A DNA stretch of 45,574 bases from Steroidobacteraceae bacterium (lineage in GTDB: Bacteria; Pseudomonadota; Gammaproteobacteria; Steroidobacterales; Steroidobacteraceae): assembly GCA_019634915.1 (NCBI GenBank), contig JAHCAN010000022.1:1-45574 (forward strand). The letters run 5' to 3'. The position numbers and the translations under genes are program-made. The notes beneath the pieces are model-generated. The model had not been told where the DNA came from and did no database searches. It saw nothing but the letters and a program-made list of their open reading frames with translations. Positions 19,691-29,857 of the stretch are shown here, piece by piece (the first letter of the stretch is position 1; each line of letters starts with the position of its first letter).

Positions 19691-20017
19691 TTACTTCTTG
19701 ATCTCGTCAGCGGCAGCCTGAGCGGCGTCGCTGGCCGCCTGCGCGGCATCAGCGGCGGCGTCCTGCACGGCGCCGGCGGCGTCGCTGGCCGCCGCGCCAG
19801 CCGCATCCGCGGCCGAATCGGCAGCGGCACCGGCCGCGTCGACCGCGGCGCCAGCCGCGTCACCGGCGGCGTCGACCGCGTCCGAAGCCGCATCTGCCGC
19901 CTGGCTGGCGGCCTCGGCGGCCGTGTCGGCAGCCTGCGAGGCCGTGTCGGCCGGCTTGCTGCACGCAGTGAGCATGAGCGCCGCGAGCGCGGCACCAAAT
20001 ACCAGTTGGATCTTCAT
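19691..20017 (-). CDS. Ala/Asp-rich repetitive lipoprotein
   Basis: A 108-aa small lipoprotein: signal MKIQLVFGAALAALMLTAC with lipobox LTAC, so Cys19 should be acylated. The rest is low complexity, with repeated A/D/S/G units (AADAASDA-, AAGAAADSA-like) that would form one long, weakly acidic amphipathic helix ending in EIKK. It recalls Lpp-like or LEA-like coiled rods, but has no assignable family. The repeats are codon-varied rather than identical. A promoter and a 5'-terminal hairpin lie upstream, and a strong hairpin lies downstream, so it is probably a well-expressed single-gene transcript. Confidence 0.85.
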   Translation of the reverse strand: MKIQLVFGAALAALMLTACSKPADTASQAADTAAEAASQAADAASDAVDAAGDAAGAAVDAAGAAADSAADAAGAAASDAAGAVQDAAADAAQAASDAAQAAADEIKK

Positions 20018-20065
20018 TGATCGTTACCCCAGAGAGAAGCGAGAGTGGAATAATCGTGATGCACA

Positions 20066-20081
20066 CGCGATTTTCATCGCG
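20066..20081 (-). promoter_or_regulatory. 5'-terminal mRNA hairpin of the lipoprotein gene
   Basis: On the minus strand CGCGAT-GAAA-ATCGCG is a perfect 6-bp stem with a GNRA-type GAAA loop. It begins at about +1 or +2 of the transcript predicted from the upstream -10. Such 5'-end hairpins can protect mRNA from degradation. Confidence 0.4.
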
Positions 20082-20088
20082 CGCCCAA

Positions 20089-20117
20089 ATTCTATAGAGT
20101 CACCGGATCATTTGAAA
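20089..20117 (-). promoter_or_regulatory. Candidate promoter of the lipoprotein gene
   Basis: Minus strand: TTTCAA, 17 bp, TAGAAT (5 of 6 for the -10, a weak -35). The predicted start is near 20082, giving a leader of about 65 nt. Confidence 0.45.
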
Positions 20118-20177
20118 CAGCGCGGCATTCCTCTCCGCCCATCGCGGGCGTCAGAATCCGCCTACGGAATCGCGCCG

Positions 20178-21503
20178 ATGCAGACCGCGGACACCGAGCT
20201 CTTCCCTGCCCATCTGGCCACCGTGGCCGCGCGCACCTCCCGGGCCCTCGAGGAGGCCGGCTACGACGCCCTCGTGTTGCACTCGGGAGGGCTGCGGATG
20301 GTCGATTTCGACGACTACCCCTACCCGTTCAAGGCCCACGCCGCCTTCAAGCTCTGGGCGCCGCTGACCGACACGCCCGACTGCTTCATCCACTTCCGCC
20401 CCGGCGAGCGCCCGGTACTGCTGTTCAACAGCCCCCGGGACTACTGGCACAAGCCGGCACCACTGCCCGCAGGCAGCTGGACCGCCAATTTCGACCTGCG
20501 CCCCGTCGCGACGCTCGAGGCCGCCCGCGCGCAGTTGCCGCGGCAGGGTCGCGTCGCGTTCATCGGCGACGCCGAAGGCTTCGCCGACTGGGGCTTCGCA
20601 GCGGTCAATCCGCGCGACCTGATGCTGCGGCTCGACTACGGGCGGGCGCGCAAGACGCCCTACGAGATCGGGTGCCTGCGCGAGGCCAACCGGCTCGGTG
20701 CACGCGCGCACGAGGCGGCCAGACAGGCGTTCCACGCCGGTGAGAGCGAATATGGCATCGCGCTCGCGTTCATGACTGCGGTCTCGGCGCGCGAGCAGGA
20801 GCTGCCATACAACCCGATCGTCGCGCTGAACGCCGGTGGCGCGGTACTGCATTACCAGGTACTCGAACGCACGCCGCCGCCCGAGCGCCTGTCACTGCTG
20901 ATCGACGCCGGCGTCGCCAGTGCCGGTTACCCGTCCGACATCACGCGCACGCACGCCTGTGCCGATGCCGACTTCGCCGCGCTGGTCGCGAGAATGGACG
21001 ATGCGCAACAGGCGCTCTGCGCCGGCGTGCGCGCCGGAGTCGACTGGCGCGACCTGCACCTGACCGCGCACCGGCTGGTCGCCGAGCTGCTGCACGATGC
21101 CGGGATCATCACCGTCGATGCCGAGGCCGCGGTCGACACCGGCCTGTCGAGCGTGTTCCTGCCGCACGGCCTGGGTCACCTGCTCGGCCTGCAGGTACAC
21201 GACGTCGGCGGCACCCTCGCCTCGCCGGAAGGCGGCGAAATCCCGCGCCCCGAGGGCCACCCCTACCTGCGCCTGACTCGCGTGCTCGAGGAGGGCTTCG
21301 TCGTCACGATGGAGCCGGGCCTGTACTTCATCGATTCGCTGCTCGCCGCGGCGAAGCAGAACGACCGCCACGCACGCCACATCGACTGGGCGCGCATCGC
21401 GCAGTTCGCGCCCTACGGCGGCATCCGGATCGAGGACAACCTCGCCGTCACCGCGACCGGCTGCGAGAACCTGACCCGCGACGCGTTCGCCGCGCTCGGC
21501 TAG
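20178..21503 (+). CDS. pepQ: PepQ-type Xaa-Pro dipeptidase (prolidase)
   Basis: A 441-aa dinuclear-metal M24 peptidase that splits Xaa-Pro dipeptides. Metal ligands are all present: D243 in LLIDAG, D254 in PSDITRTHA, the His of [16 protein letters not shown], the Glu of [11 protein letters not shown], and the Glu of GGIRIEDN. The N-terminal creatinase-like domain (about 1-155) has [19 protein letters not shown] and [10 protein letters not shown], typical of the gammaproteobacterial PepQ/OPAA branch. E. coli PepQ has 443 aa. The ATG at 20178 was chosen. Its stop overlaps the mscL stop by 4 bp in convergent orientation. Relatives also hydrolyse organophosphates as a side activity. Confidence 0.95.
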   Translation: MQTADTELFPAHLATVAARTSRALEEAGYDALVLHSGGLRMVDFDDYPYPFKAHAAFKLWAPLTDTPDCFIHFRPGERPVLLFNSPRDYWHKPAPLPAGSWTANFDLRPVATLEAARAQLPRQGRVAFIGDAEGFADWGFAAVNPRDLMLRLDYGRARKTPYEIGCLREANRLGARAHEAARQAFHAGESEYGIALAFMTAVSAREQELPYNPIVALNAGGAVLHYQVLERTPPPERLSLLIDAGVASAGYPSDITRTHACADADFAALVARMDDAQQALCAGVRAGVDWRDLHLTAHRLVAELLHDAGIITVDAEAAVDTGLSSVFLPHGLGHLLGLQVHDVGGTLASPEGGEIPRPEGHPYLRLTRVLEEGFVVTMEPGLYFIDSLLAAAKQNDRHARHIDWARIAQFAPYGGIRIEDNLAVTATGCENLTRDAFAALG

Positions 21504-21895
21504 GGCTTCGACTTCAGCAGATCGCGGATCTCCTCGAGCAGCACCTCGTCGCGCGGCGGCGGCGCTGGCGGCGCCGCGGGATCCGGACGCTTGAGCTTGT
21601 TGATCAGCTTGATCGCCATGAACAGCGCGACCGCGATGATCAGGAAGTCGAAGATCGTCTGCAGGAAGGCGCCGTATCTCAGCACCACCTCCGAGCCATC
21701 CGGCGCAGTGCCGACCGTGACCGCGAGATCGGTGAAATTGACGCCGCCTACCGCCATGCCGATCGGCGGCATGATCACGTCCGCGACCAGCGACGAGACG
21801 ATCTTGCCGAACGCCGCGCCGACCACGACACCGACCGCGAGGTCGATGACGCTGCCCTTCATCGCGAATTCCTTGAACTCCGAGGCCAGACTCAT
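21500..21895 (-). CDS. mscL: Large-conductance mechanosensitive channel MscL
   Basis: A 131-aa inner-membrane pore that opens on hypo-osmotic shock. Seen: the N-terminal amphipathic helix ([20 protein letters not shown]), the pore helix [20 protein letters not shown] with its Gly/Ala packing, the periplasmic loop, the second helix [20 protein letters not shown], and the cytoplasmic bundle [10 protein letters not shown]. coli MscL has 136 aa. It lies downstream of rplQ on the same strand but behind a strong terminator, so it is probably separately expressed. It converges tail-to-tail with pepQ. Confidence 0.97.
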   Translation of the reverse strand: MSLASEFKEFAMKGSVIDLAVGVVVGAAFGKIVSSLVADVIMPPIGMAVGGVNFTDLAVTVGTAPDGSEVVLRYGAFLQTIFDFLIIAVALFMAIKLINKLKRPDPAAPPAPPPRDEVLLEEIRDLLKSKP

Positions 21896-21965
21896 GGGGC
21901 ACTCCCTTGTTGTTGGTCCATCTGGAGAATACAGGTGATCGGACGCCGACGTCACCGGGCCAAAG

Positions 21966-21992
21966 AAAAAGCCCGGCAGGGCCGGGCTTTTT
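21966..21992. terminator. Strong bidirectional rho-independent terminator after rplQ
   Basis: AAAAAGCCCGGC, a 3-nt loop and GCCGGGCTTTTT form a 12-bp stem with T-tracts on both strands. It ends the alpha/spc/S10 transcript coming from the right and insulates mscL. Confidence 0.92.
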
Positions 21993-22019
21993 CTCTGCTC
22001 GGTGCGCAGCGCGCCTGGA

Positions 22020-22547
22020 TCAGGCGCCGGCCTTTTTCTTCGCGGCCTTCGCCTTCTTTCTGGGCGCTGCTCCGGCCTCCGCCTTCGCGGCTTTCTTCGC
22101 CGCCGGCTTCGCGGCGGGCGCCTTCTTCTTCGCGGCCTTCGCCTTCTTCGGCGCGGGCTCATCCGCCGCAGCGGCCGGCGCGGCGTCGACCGGGCCGTCG
22201 ACGAGCTGCATCAGCGCCATCGGCGCCGAATCGCCCGGCCGCGGCATCATGTGCAGGATGCGGGTATAGCCGCCCGGACGCGCCTTGAAGCGCGGCCCGA
22301 GGTCCGCGAACAGCTTGTCGACCACCTCGGCATCGCGCAGGCGCGAGAACGCGAGGCGGCGGTTCGCGTCGGAGTCGCTCTTCGCGAGCGTGATCAGCGG
22401 CTCGACGACCCGGCGCAGCTCCTTCGCCTTCGGCAGCGTGGTGCGGATGGTCTCGTGCCGCAGCAGCGAGACGCTCATGTTGCGCAGCATCGCGTGGCGA
22501 TGCGGGGCATTGCGCGACAGTTGCCGCCCGGAAAGGTGGTGACGCAT
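22020..22547 (-). CDS. rplQ: 50S ribosomal protein L17 with long Ala/Lys tail
   Basis: A 175-aa L17. The conserved core ([20 protein letters not shown] to [20 protein letters not shown]) covers about the first 120 residues. The remaining 50 are an Ala/Lys/Pro tail ([20 protein letters not shown] and similar), like a histone-H1-type tail. L17 is usually about 115-130 aa. Last gene of the alpha operon, 21 bp after rpoA and just before the terminator. Confidence 0.97.
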   Translation of the reverse strand: MRHHLSGRQLSRNAPHRHAMLRNMSVSLLRHETIRTTLPKAKELRRVVEPLITLAKSDSDANRRLAFSRLRDAEVVDKLFADLGPRFKARPGGYTRILHMMPRPGDSAPMALMQLVDGPVDAAPAAAADEPAPKKAKAAKKKAPAAKPAAKKAAKAEAGAAPRKKAKAAKKKAGA

Positions 22548-22568
22548 GGACTTCTCTTCCTTCGACTC

Positions 22569-23576
22569 TTACAGCGTGAGGCCGCGCTCGTCGTCGTGCT
22601 TCAGGCCGCTCGGCGGCCAGCCGTCGATCCGCATGCCGAGCATCAGCCCGTGGCTCTGCAGCACTTCCTTGATCTCGGTGAGCGATTTCTTGCCGAGGTT
22701 CGGCGTGCGCAGCAGCTCGACCTCGGTGCGCTGCACGAGATCGCCGATGTAGTGGATGTTCTCCGCCTTCAGGCAGTTCGCGCTGCGCACCGTGAGCTCG
22801 AGCTCGTCGACCGGGCGCATCAGGATCGGGTCGAACTGCATCTCGGAGACCTTGGCCGCCGACTCCTCCTCGCCCTGCAGGTCGACGAACACCGACAGCT
22901 GGTCCTTCAGGATGCTGCCAGCGCGGCGGATCGCTTCCTCGGCGTCGATCGTGCCGTTGGTCTCGATGTCGAGCACCAGCTTGTCGAGGTCGGTGCGCTG
23001 TTCGACGCGCGCGGCATCGACCGCGTAGGTCACGCGGCGGATCGGGCTGAACGAGGCGTCGAGCTGCAGGCGGCCGATCGGGCGCGTCTGCTCCTCGAAC
23101 GCCGCGCGCTGCACTGCCGGGCGGTAGCCGCGGCCGCGCTCGACGCGCAACGTCATCGTCAGCTCGCCGGCCTTGGTCAGGTTCGCGATCACGAGATCGG
23201 GGTTCACGACCTCGATGTCGTGGTCGGTCTGGATGTCGCCGGCGGTGACCGGGCCCGGGCCCTTCTTCGACAGGCGCAGCTCGGCCGAGTCACGCGTGTG
23301 CATGCGCAGCGCGACCTGCTTCAGGTTCAGCAGCACGTCGACGACGTCTTCCTGCACGCCCTCGATGCTGGTGTACTCGTGCAGCACGCCGTCGATCTCG
23401 ACCTCGGTGATCGCCGCACCCGGCATCGACGACAGCAGGACCCGGCGCAGCGCGTTGCCGAGCGTGTGGCCGAAGCCGCGCTCGAACGGCTCGATCACCA
23501 CGCGCGCCTGGCGGGGCGCAACCGGCTGCACCTTGACGACACGCGGCTTCAGAAACTCGTTTACCGATCCTTGCAT
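22569..23576 (-). CDS. rpoA: RNA polymerase alpha subunit
   Basis: A 335-aa alpha subunit. The NTD dimerises and seeds polymerase assembly ([39 protein letters not shown]). The CTD contacts UP elements and activators ([40 protein letters not shown]). E. coli RpoA has 329 aa. The ATG at 23576 is preferred over a GTG three codons earlier because it gives the conserved MQGSVNEF start. It lies between rpsD and rplQ. Confidence 0.98.
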   Translation of the reverse strand: MQGSVNEFLKPRVVKVQPVAPRQARVVIEPFERGFGHTLGNALRRVLLSSMPGAAITEVEIDGVLHEYTSIEGVQEDVVDVLLNLKQVALRMHTRDSAELRLSKKGPGPVTAGDIQTDHDIEVVNPDLVIANLTKAGELTMTLRVERGRGYRPAVQRAAFEEQTRPIGRLQLDASFSPIRRVTYAVDAARVEQRTDLDKLVLDIETNGTIDAEEAIRRAGSILKDQLSVFVDLQGEEESAAKVSEMQFDPILMRPVDELELTVRSANCLKAENIHYIGDLVQRTEVELLRTPNLGKKSLTEIKEVLQSHGLMLGMRIDGWPPSGLKHDDERGLTL

Positions 23577-23587
23577 GACAGTCACCT

Positions 23588-24211
23588 TTATTTCGAGTAG
23601 AGCTCGACAACGAGGTTTTCGTTGATGTCAGGGAGCACGTCTTCGCGGCCGGGCACGGCCTTGAACACGCCCTTCATCTCCTTGTCGTTGACCTCGACCC
23701 ATTCCGGCAGACCCACCTGCGAGGCGATCTGCATCGCGTTCTGGATGCGCAGCTGCTTGCGGGCCTTCTCGCGCACCTGCACGACGTCGCCCGGCTTGAC
23801 CTGGTAGGAGGCGATCGTGACCGCCTCGCCGTTGACCTCGATGCCCTTGTGCGCCACCAGCTGGCGCGCCTCGGAGCGCGTGACCGCGAATCCCATGCGG
23901 TACACGACGTTGTCGAGGCGACACTCGAGCAGCTTCAGCAGGTTCTCGCCGGTCGCGCCCTTGCGGCTCGCCGCCTCGACGTAGTAGTTCGAGAACTGGC
24001 GCTCGAGCACGCCGTACATGCGCCGCAGCTTCTGCTTCTCGCGCAGCTGCGTGCCGTAGTCCGACAGCCGCTGGCGGCGCTCGCTCTTCACGCCGCCCGG
24101 CGGCACCGTGAACTTGCACTTGTTCTCGAGCGGCTTGACGCCGCTCTTCAGGAACAGATCGGTGCCCTCGCGACGGGCGAGCTTGCACTTGGGGCCTGTA
24201 TATCGTGCCAT
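23588..24211 (-). CDS. rpsD: 30S ribosomal protein S4
   Basis: A 207-aa primary 16S rRNA binder and, in E. coli, translational repressor of the alpha operon. [20 protein letters not shown], then [20 protein letters not shown] and the S4 RNA-binding domain ([32 protein letters not shown]). The C-terminus ends [12 protein letters not shown]. coli S4 has 206 aa. 19 bp after rpsK. Confidence 0.98.
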   Translation of the reverse strand: MARYTGPKCKLARREGTDLFLKSGVKPLENKCKFTVPPGGVKSERRQRLSDYGTQLREKQKLRRMYGVLERQFSNYYVEAASRKGATGENLLKLLECRLDNVVYRMGFAVTRSEARQLVAHKGIEVNGEAVTIASYQVKPGDVVQVREKARKQLRIQNAMQIASQVGLPEWVEVNDKEMKGVFKAVPGREDVLPDINENLVVELYSK

Positions 24212-24230
24212 TCTCTGTAAACCTCCCGCG

Positions 24231-24641
24231 TCAGACGCGGCGCTTCTTCGGCGGACGGCAGCCGTTGTGCGGAATCGGCGTGACGTCGGCGATGCTGGTG
24301 ATCTTGAGGCCGCAGGCGTTCAGCGCGCGCACGGCCGATTCGCGGCCGGGGCCCGGGCCGCCGACACGCACCTCGACATTGCGCACGCCGTGCTCCTGCG
24401 CGGCGTTGCCGGCCTTCTCGGCCGCGACCTGCGCCGCGAACGGCGTGCTCTTGCGCGAGCCGCGGAAACCGCAGCCGCCCGAGGTCGCCCACGACAGCGT
24501 GTTGCCCTGCCGGTCGGTGATCGTGATGATCGTGTTGTTGAACGACGCGTGGATGTGCGCGATGCCGTCGAGCACGTTCTTGCGCGCCTTCTTCGGCTTC
24601 TTCGCAGCGCCCGCGGCGCCCGCCTGTTTCTGTTCCGCCAT
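24231..24641 (-). CDS. rpsK: 30S ribosomal protein S11
   Basis: A 136-aa platform protein. The core is typical: [60 protein letters not shown], ending [12 protein letters not shown]. The N-terminus is about seven residues longer than in E. coli (129 aa) and Ala/Lys-rich. 3 bp after rpsM. Confidence 0.98.
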   Translation of the reverse strand: MAEQKQAGAAGAAKKPKKARKNVLDGIAHIHASFNNTIITITDRQGNTLSWATSGGCGFRGSRKSTPFAAQVAAEKAGNAAQEHGVRNVEVRVGGPGPGRESAVRALNACGLKITSIADVTPIPHNGCRPPKKRRV

Positions 24642-24644
24642 GTG

Positions 24645-25025
24645 TTATGCCTTGCCCGGAGGTGCGTTCAGCTTGACCGCCTGCTTGCGCGGCCCCTTGC
24701 GCGTGCGCGCATTGGTGCGCGTGCGCTGGCCGCGGACCGGCAGGCCCTTGCGATGGCGCAGACCGCGGTGCGCGCCGAGGTCCATCAGCCGCTTGATGTT
24801 CATCGACACTTCGCGCCGCAGGTCACCCTCGACCGGTGCCTTGGCGATCGCCGCGCGGATCGCGTTGACCTCCGCCTCGGTCAGGTCCTTGACGCGCGTG
24901 GCCGGATCGACGCCCGCGGCCTCGCAGACCGCGCGCGAACGCGCGCGGCCCATGCCGTAGATGTGCGTGAGCCCGATCCACACGTGCTTGTTCATCGGGA
25001 TGTTGATGCCCGCAATACGTGCCAT
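24645..25025 (-). CDS. rpsM: 30S ribosomal protein S13
   Basis: A 126-aa head protein contacting P-site tRNA and the B1 inter-subunit bridge. [71 protein letters not shown]. coli S13 has 118 aa. 4 bp after rpmJ. Confidence 0.98.
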   Translation of the reverse strand: MARIAGINIPMNKHVWIGLTHIYGMGRARSRAVCEAAGVDPATRVKDLTEAEVNAIRAAIAKAPVEGDLRREVSMNIKRLMDLGAHRGLRHRKGLPVRGQRTRTNARTRKGPRKQAVKLNAPPGKA

Positions 25026-25029
25026 GTGC

Positions 25030-25143
25030 TTACCCCTGCCGCTGCTTGTGACGTACGTCAGAGCAGATGATGTAGACGATGCCGCGACGCCGCACGACTT
25101 TGCAGTTCTTGCAGATCTTCTTGACCGACGGCCTGACTTTCAT
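25030..25143 (-). CDS. rpmJ: 50S ribosomal protein L36 (zinc-ribbon type)
   Basis: A 37-aa protein read from the ATG at 25143: [20 protein letters not shown], ending DVRHKQRQG. Zinc ligands C11, C14, C27 and H32 are all kept, so this is the C+ form. It sits in its usual place, 3 bp after secY and 4 bp before rpsM. Confidence 0.96.
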   Translation of the reverse strand: MKVRPSVKKICKNCKVVRRRGIVYIICSDVRHKQRQG

Positions 25144-25146
25144 GAC

Positions 25147-26496
25147 TCAACCCTGGGGCGCACCACCGCGCCCGTATCCCAACAGGTTCGCCTTCTTCAG
25201 AAGGCCCGGATATTGCTGCGACATCATGTGCGCGCGCAGCTGCGCGACGAAATCCATCACCACGACCACGACGATCAGCAGCGAAGTGCCGCCGAACTGG
25301 AACGGCACGCCCTGCGAGGAGATCAGCACCTCGGGCAGCAGGCACACGCCGGTGACGTACAGCGCACCCCACAGCGTCAGGCGCGTCAGCACCCGGTCGA
25401 TGTATTCGGCGGTCTGCTGCCCGGGCCGGATGCCCGGGATGAACGCACCCTGCTTCTTCAGGTTGTCGGCCGTATCGCGCGCATTGAACACGAGCGCCGT
25501 GTAGAAGAAGCAGAAGAACAGGATCAGCCCGCCGTACAGCACGAAATGCAGCGGCTGGCCGTAACCGAGCGCCGCCGCGACGCGCTGCAGTACCGACGCG
25601 GTCGCCGAGCTGCCGGTGCCGGCAAAGCTCGCGACGGTGGCCGGGAACAGCAGCAGGCTCGACGCGAAGATCGGCGGGATCACGCCGGACATGTTCAGCT
25701 TGAACGGCAGGTGCGTGCTCTGGCCCGCGTACATGCGGCGGCCGACCTGGCGCTTGGCATAGTTCACGGTGATGCGCCGCTGCGCGCTCTCGACGTAGAC
25801 GCAGAACGCCGTGACGCCGGCGATGATGATGATCAGCAGCAGCGCGAACGGCCCGGACATCTCGCCGGTGTTCACGGCCTCGACGGTGCGGCCGACCGCG
25901 CCCGGCAGGCCCGCGACGATGCCCGCGAGGATCAGCATCGAGATGCCGTTGCCGACGCCGCGCTCGGTGATCTGCTCGCCGAGCCACATCAGGAACATCG
26001 TGCCGGTGGTCATCGTCACGGTGGCGGTGAACAGGAACTGCCAGCCACCGCCGCCGATCACCATGCCGCCGTTCTGCAATGCCATCGCGGCCGCGAACGA
26101 CTGGATCACGCCGAGGCCCAGCGTGCCGTAGCGCGTGATCTGCGACAGGCGGCGGCGGCCCGATTCGCCTTCCTTCCTGATCTCGACGAACGACGGCAGC
26201 ACCATCGACATCATCTGCACGATGATCGACGCCGAGATGTACGGCATCACGCCCATCGCGAAGATCGACAGCCGCTCGAGCGCGCCGCCCGAGAACATGT
26301 TGACGATGCCGAGGATCGTGCTCGACTGGTCGTCGAAGAAGCGCGCGACCGCGCCCGGGTCGATGCCCGGCACCGGGATGAACGTGCCGATGCGGTAGAC
26401 GATCATCGCGCCGACCAGGAACAGCACGCGGCCGCGGATCTCGCTGAAACGAGACGCGTCGCCGAGCATCGCCGCCGGATTGGCCGTCTTCGCCAC
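25147..26496 (-). CDS. secY: SecY, protein translocase channel subunit
   Basis: A 449-aa ten-helix inner-membrane channel of the Sec translocon. Seen: [20 protein letters not shown] in helix 1, the plug region [33 protein letters not shown], and the cytoplasmic loop [11 protein letters not shown]-type segment (here [20 protein letters not shown]) that contacts SecA and the ribosome. E. coli SecY has 443 aa. 2 bp after rplO. Confidence 0.98.
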   Translation of the reverse strand: MAKTANPAAMLGDASRFSEIRGRVLFLVGAMIVYRIGTFIPVPGIDPGAVARFFDDQSSTILGIVNMFSGGALERLSIFAMGVMPYISASIIVQMMSMVLPSFVEIRKEGESGRRRLSQITRYGTLGLGVIQSFAAAMALQNGGMVIGGGGWQFLFTATVTMTTGTMFLMWLGEQITERGVGNGISMLILAGIVAGLPGAVGRTVEAVNTGEMSGPFALLLIIIIAGVTAFCVYVESAQRRITVNYAKRQVGRRMYAGQSTHLPFKLNMSGVIPPIFASSLLLFPATVASFAGTGSSATASVLQRVAAALGYGQPLHFVLYGGLILFFCFFYTALVFNARDTADNLKKQGAFIPGIRPGQQTAEYIDRVLTRLTLWGALYVTGVCLLPEVLISSQGVPFQFGGTSLLIVVVVVMDFVAQLRAHMMSQQYPGLLKKANLLGYGRGGAPQG

Positions 26497-26498
26497 TC

Positions 26499-26933
26499 TT
26501 ATGCCTCGATCCTGCCGCCCGCGGCCTCGATCGCCGCGCGTGCGCCTTTGGTCGCCCCGACGCCCTTGAGCGTCACGGCCCGGTCGATCGCGCCGGACAG
26601 CACGACCTTCGCCTGTTCGGCGAACGCCGGCACGACGTTGGCCTTCTTCAGCGCCTCGAGGTCGATCACCGCAGCGTCAACTTTCGCGAGCTCGGAGAGA
26701 CGCACTTCGGCGCGGCTCGCCTTGATCTTCGAACGGAAGCCGACCTTCGGCAGGCGCCGCTGCAGCGGCATCTGGCCGCCCTCGAAGCCGACCTTGTGAT
26801 AGCCGCCCTTGCGCGCACGCTGGCCCTTGACGCCGCGGCCGCAGGTCTTGCCCTGGCCGGCGGACGCGCCGCGACCGACGCGCAGCCGCGGGCGCTTCGA
26901 GCCCGGGGCGGGTTGCAGGGTATTCAGTCGCAT
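26499..26933 (-). CDS. rplO: 50S ribosomal protein L15
   Basis: A 144-aa late-assembly 50S protein. [61 protein letters not shown]. coli L15 also has 144 aa. Its ATG overlaps the rpmD stop by 1 nt (TGATG), so translation is coupled. Confidence 0.98.
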   Translation of the reverse strand: MRLNTLQPAPGSKRPRLRVGRGASAGQGKTCGRGVKGQRARKGGYHKVGFEGGQMPLQRRLPKVGFRSKIKASRAEVRLSELAKVDAAVIDLEALKKANVVPAFAEQAKVVLSGAIDRAVTLKGVGATKGARAAIEAAGGRIEA

Positions 26934-27130
26934 CAGGCGTTCTCCACTTTCACGAGGTGCCGCGCCGCGCGGATCATGCCGCGGTTCTCCGCGGTGTCGG
27001 CGACGGTCACGGTCTGGTGGAGCCGGCGCAGCCCGAGACCGCGCACCGAGGCGGCGATCGGACGCAGCTGGCCCGCGAGGCTCTTCGCGAGCGTCACGCG
27101 CAGTTCACGGCTCTTGCTGGCGGCATTCAT
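26933..27130 (-). CDS. rpmD: 50S ribosomal protein L30
   Basis: A 65-aa protein: [57 protein letters not shown]. coli L30 has 59 aa. The ATG at 27130 overlaps the rpsE stop by 4 bp; upstream extension of the frame lies inside rpsE and is not coding. Confidence 0.96.
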   Translation of the reverse strand: MNAASKSRELRVTLAKSLAGQLRPIAASVRGLGLRRLHQTVTVADTAENRGMIRAARHLVKVENA

Positions 27131-27642
27131 GCAGAGGCTCCGAGGATCTCTTCGACGCTCTTGCCGCGCTTCGCCGCGTAATCGTCGGGCGAGCGCATCG
27201 CGCCGAGCGCCTTGACGGTCGCGCGCACGACGTTGATCGGGTTGCGCGAGCCGTAGCTCTTCGCCAGCACGTTCCGGATGCCGGCGCATTCGAGCACCGC
27301 GCGCATGCCGCCGCCGGCGATCACGCCGGTACCTTCCGAGGCCGGCTGCATCAGCACGGTGGTCGCGCCATGCGTGCCCTTGACCGTGTAGTGCAGCGTG
27401 TCGGCGCGCATCGCCACGTTGACCATGTTCTTGCGCGCCTGCGCCATCGCCTTCGAGATCGCGACCGGCACTTCGCGCGCCTTGCCGAAACCGAAGCCGA
27501 CGCGGCCCGCGCCGTCGCCGACCACGGTCAGCGCCGTGAAGCCGAACTGGCGGCCGCCCTTGACGACCTTGGCCGTGCGGTTGACGGCGACCAGCTTCTC
27601 GAGAAACTCGTCGGCCGGCTGCTGCTTGTCGCGCCCACCCAT
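27127..27642 (-). CDS. rpsE: 30S ribosomal protein S5
   Basis: A 171-aa decoding-fidelity protein. Seen: [60 protein letters not shown] and [18 protein letters not shown]. coli S5 has 167 aa. Start ATG at 27642 is chosen because GGAAAG lies about 8 nt before it; a GTG five codons earlier (27657) has no such site. Confidence 0.97.
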   Translation of the reverse strand: MGGRDKQQPADEFLEKLVAVNRTAKVVKGGRQFGFTALTVVGDGAGRVGFGFGKAREVPVAISKAMAQARKNMVNVAMRADTLHYTVKGTHGATTVLMQPASEGTGVIAGGGMRAVLECAGIRNVLAKSYGSRNPINVVRATVKALGAMRSPDDYAAKRGKSVEEILGASA

Positions 27643-27658
27643 GCGTGATCTTTCCACG

Positions 27659-28018
27659 TCAGAACTCCAGGCCGGCTTCGCGCGCGGCGTCGGCCAGCGC
27701 CTTCACGCGGCCGTGATACTGAAAACCTGCACGGTCGAACGCGACCTTCGTGACGCCGGCGGCCTTCGCGCGCTCGGCGATCGCGCGGCCGACGGCCTTC
27801 GCGGCCGCGACGTTGCCCGTACCCTCGAGATCCTTCGCCACCGCCTCCTGCACCGTCGATGCGCTGGCGAGCACCTTCGCGCCGGTCGCGTCGAACAGCT
27901 GCGCGTAGATGTGACGCGGCGTGCGATGCACGGTCAGGCGCGCCATGCCCAGCTCGCGGATCTTCGCCCGGGTCTTCACTGCGCGGCGCTGGCGCCGCTC
28001 CTTTTTCGTGATCTTCAT
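27659..28018 (-). CDS. rplR: 50S ribosomal protein L18
   Basis: A 119-aa 5S rRNA-binding protein. Basic N-terminus ([20 protein letters not shown]), then [20 protein letters not shown] and [21 protein letters not shown]. coli L18 has 117 aa. 11 bp after rplF. Confidence 0.97.
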   Translation of the reverse strand: MKITKKERRQRRAVKTRAKIRELGMARLTVHRTPRHIYAQLFDATGAKVLASASTVQEAVAKDLEGTGNVAAAKAVGRAIAERAKAAGVTKVAFDRAGFQYHGRVKALADAAREAGLEF

Positions 28019-28029
28019 CGCTGCACCTG

Positions 28030-28557
28030 CTACTTCTTCTTGCCTTCCTTCAGCACGATGCGCTCGTCCGAGTAGCGCACGCCCTTGCCCTTGTAGGGCT
28101 CGGGAGGACGGATGCGGCGGATGTTCGCCGCGACCTGCCCGACCTGCTGGCGGTCGGTACCCTTGACGACGATCTCGGTCTGGCTCGGCGCCTCGATCGT
28201 GATGCCCGCCGGGATCGGAAAATTCACCGCGTGCGAGTAGCCGAGCGTCAGGTTGAGGCTCTGGCCCTGCACCGCCGCGCGAAAGCCGACGCCGACGAGC
28301 TCGAGCTTCTTCTGGTAGCCCTGCGACACGCCGAGCACCATGTTCGCGAGGTGCGCGCGGGTCGAGCCCGCGTGCACGCGCGCCTGCGCGTCCGCGTAGC
28401 TCACCGCGAGCGCCTTGTCGCGCTGCTCGACCTGCACGCCACGCGCCAGCGGCAGCGACAGCGTGCCCTTCGCGCCCTTGACGGTCACCGCGTCGGCGGC
28501 GACCTGGGCGGTCACGCCCTGCGGCAGCGCGACGACTCGTTTGGCAACTCTCGACAT
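28030..28557 (-). CDS. rplF: 50S ribosomal protein L6
   Basis: A 175-aa two-domain protein near the factor-binding site. [60 protein letters not shown], and the conserved end [21 protein letters not shown]. coli L6 has 177 aa. The ATG at 28557 gives the family start. 13 bp after rpsH. Confidence 0.98.
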   Translation of the reverse strand: MSRVAKRVVALPQGVTAQVAADAVTVKGAKGTLSLPLARGVQVEQRDKALAVSYADAQARVHAGSTRAHLANMVLGVSQGYQKKLELVGVGFRAAVQGQSLNLTLGYSHAVNFPIPAGITIEAPSQTEIVVKGTDRQQVGQVAANIRRIRPPEPYKGKGVRYSDERIVLKEGKKK

Positions 28558-28570
28558 GATTCGTTCTCCG

Positions 28571-28966
28571 TCAGGCGACGATGCAGAGCACTTCGCCGCC
28601 CTGGCCGTTCGCACGGGCTTCACGGTCGGTCATCACGCCCTTCGGCGTCGAGACGATCACCGTGCCGAGGCCGCCCAGCACCTTCGGCAGCTCGTTCTTG
28701 CCGCGATAGATGCGCAGCCCCGGCCGGCTGACGCGCTCGAGGCGGTCGATCACCGGCCGGCCCTCGTAGTACTTCAGCGCGATCGTCAGTACCGCCTTGC
28801 CGGCGTCCTCGGCGACGCGGAAGTCCGCGACGTAGCCCTCGTCCTTCAGCACCTTGACGATCGCGCGCTTGACGCGCGAACTCGCCAGCGTCACCTCGGT
28901 CTTGCGGGCGGTCTGCGCATTCCTGATGCGGGTCAGCAGATCGGCAATCGGATCGGTCATGCTCAT
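28571..28966 (-). CDS. rpsH: 30S ribosomal protein S8
   Basis: A 131-aa central-domain rRNA binder; in E. coli it represses the spc operon by binding mRNA near rpl[75 protein letters not shown]. coli S8 has 130 aa. 12 bp after rpsN. Confidence 0.98.
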   Translation of the reverse strand: MSMTDPIADLLTRIRNAQTARKTEVTLASSRVKRAIVKVLKDEGYVADFRVAEDAGKAVLTIALKYYEGRPVIDRLERVSRPGLRIYRGKNELPKVLGGLGTVIVSTPKGVMTDREARANGQGGEVLCIVA

Positions 28967-28978
28967 GCCGTGCGCTCC

Positions 28979-29284
28979 TTACCAGCTCGCCTTGCCGAGG
29001 CCCGGGATCTCGCCGCGGCTCGCGACTTCGCGGACCTTGACGCGCGCGAGACCGAACTTGCGGTACACGCCGCGCGAACGGCCCGTGATCGCGCAGCGGT
29101 TGCGCAGCCGCGACGCGCTCGCGTCACGCGGCTGCGACTGCAGCTTCGCCTGCGCATCGGCGCGCGCCTCGGGCGAGGACTTCGGGCTGCGGATGATCTC
29201 CTTCAGCTCCGCGCGCTTCGCCGCGTACTTCTGCACGGTCCTGGCGCGCCGCTTCTCGCGTTCCACCATGTTCGTCTTGGCCAT
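28979..29284 (-). CDS. rpsN: 30S ribosomal protein S14 (zinc-free type)
   Basis: A 101-aa C-minus S14: [40 protein letters not shown], ending [11 protein letters not shown]. The CxxC zinc pairs are absent and the long form matches E. coli (101 aa). It contrasts with the zinc-binding L36 in the same operon. 10 bp after rplE. Confidence 0.98.
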   Translation of the reverse strand: MAKTNMVEREKRRARTVQKYAAKRAELKEIIRSPKSSPEARADAQAKLQSQPRDASASRLRNRCAITGRSRGVYRKFGLARVKVREVASRGEIPGLGKASW

Positions 29285-29294
29285 GCTCTCTCTC

Positions 29295-29834
29295 TTACTT
29301 GCGGAACGGGAAGTTGAAGGCGTCGAGCAGTGCCCGGCCCGCCTTGTTGTCCTTCGCCGTCGTCGTGATGGTGATGTCCATGCCCCGCAGCTGGTCGATC
29401 TGGTCGTACTGGATCTCGGGGAAAATGATCTGTTCCTTGACACCGAGCGTGTAGTTGCCGCGCCCGTCGAACGAGCGCGACGGCACGCCGCGGAAATCGC
29501 GGATGCGCGGCATCGCGATGCTGATCAGGCGGTCGAGGAACTCGTACATCTTCGCGCCGCGCAGCGTCACCTTGCAGCCGATTGCGAGGTTCTCGCGCAC
29601 CTTGAACGACGCAACCGACTTCTTCGCGTTGCACAGCACCGGCTTCTGGCCGGTGATCTTCGCGAGATCGGCGACCGCGGCGTCCATGACCTTGCGGTCG
29701 GCCACTGCCTCGCCGACGCCCATGTTGACCGTGATCTTGGTGATCCGCGGCACCTGCATCGGGTTCGCGTAGCCGAGGTCGCGCTGCAACTGCGGCACGA
29801 TCTTCCCGCGATAGATTTCCTGTAGCCTCACCAT
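29295..29834 (-). CDS. rplE: 50S ribosomal protein L5
   Basis: A 179-aa 5S rRNA and P-site tRNA contact protein. [81 protein letters not shown]. coli L5 also has 179 aa. 23 bp after rplX, the widest gap in this part; in E. coli the S8 target site lies here. Confidence 0.98.
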   Translation of the reverse strand: MVRLQEIYRGKIVPQLQRDLGYANPMQVPRITKITVNMGVGEAVADRKVMDAAVADLAKITGQKPVLCNAKKSVASFKVRENLAIGCKVTLRGAKMYEFLDRLISIAMPRIRDFRGVPSRSFDGRGNYTLGVKEQIIFPEIQYDQIDQLRGMDITITTTAKDNKAGRALLDAFNFPFRK

Positions 29835-29857
29835 ATGTCCCTGCCGTTGCCGACGCG

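Noticed and set aside
19691-19960. CRISPR-like or tandem DNA repeat in the lipoprotein gene
   Set aside because: The repetition is at the protein level (Ala/Asp units) with varied codons and no regular spacer.
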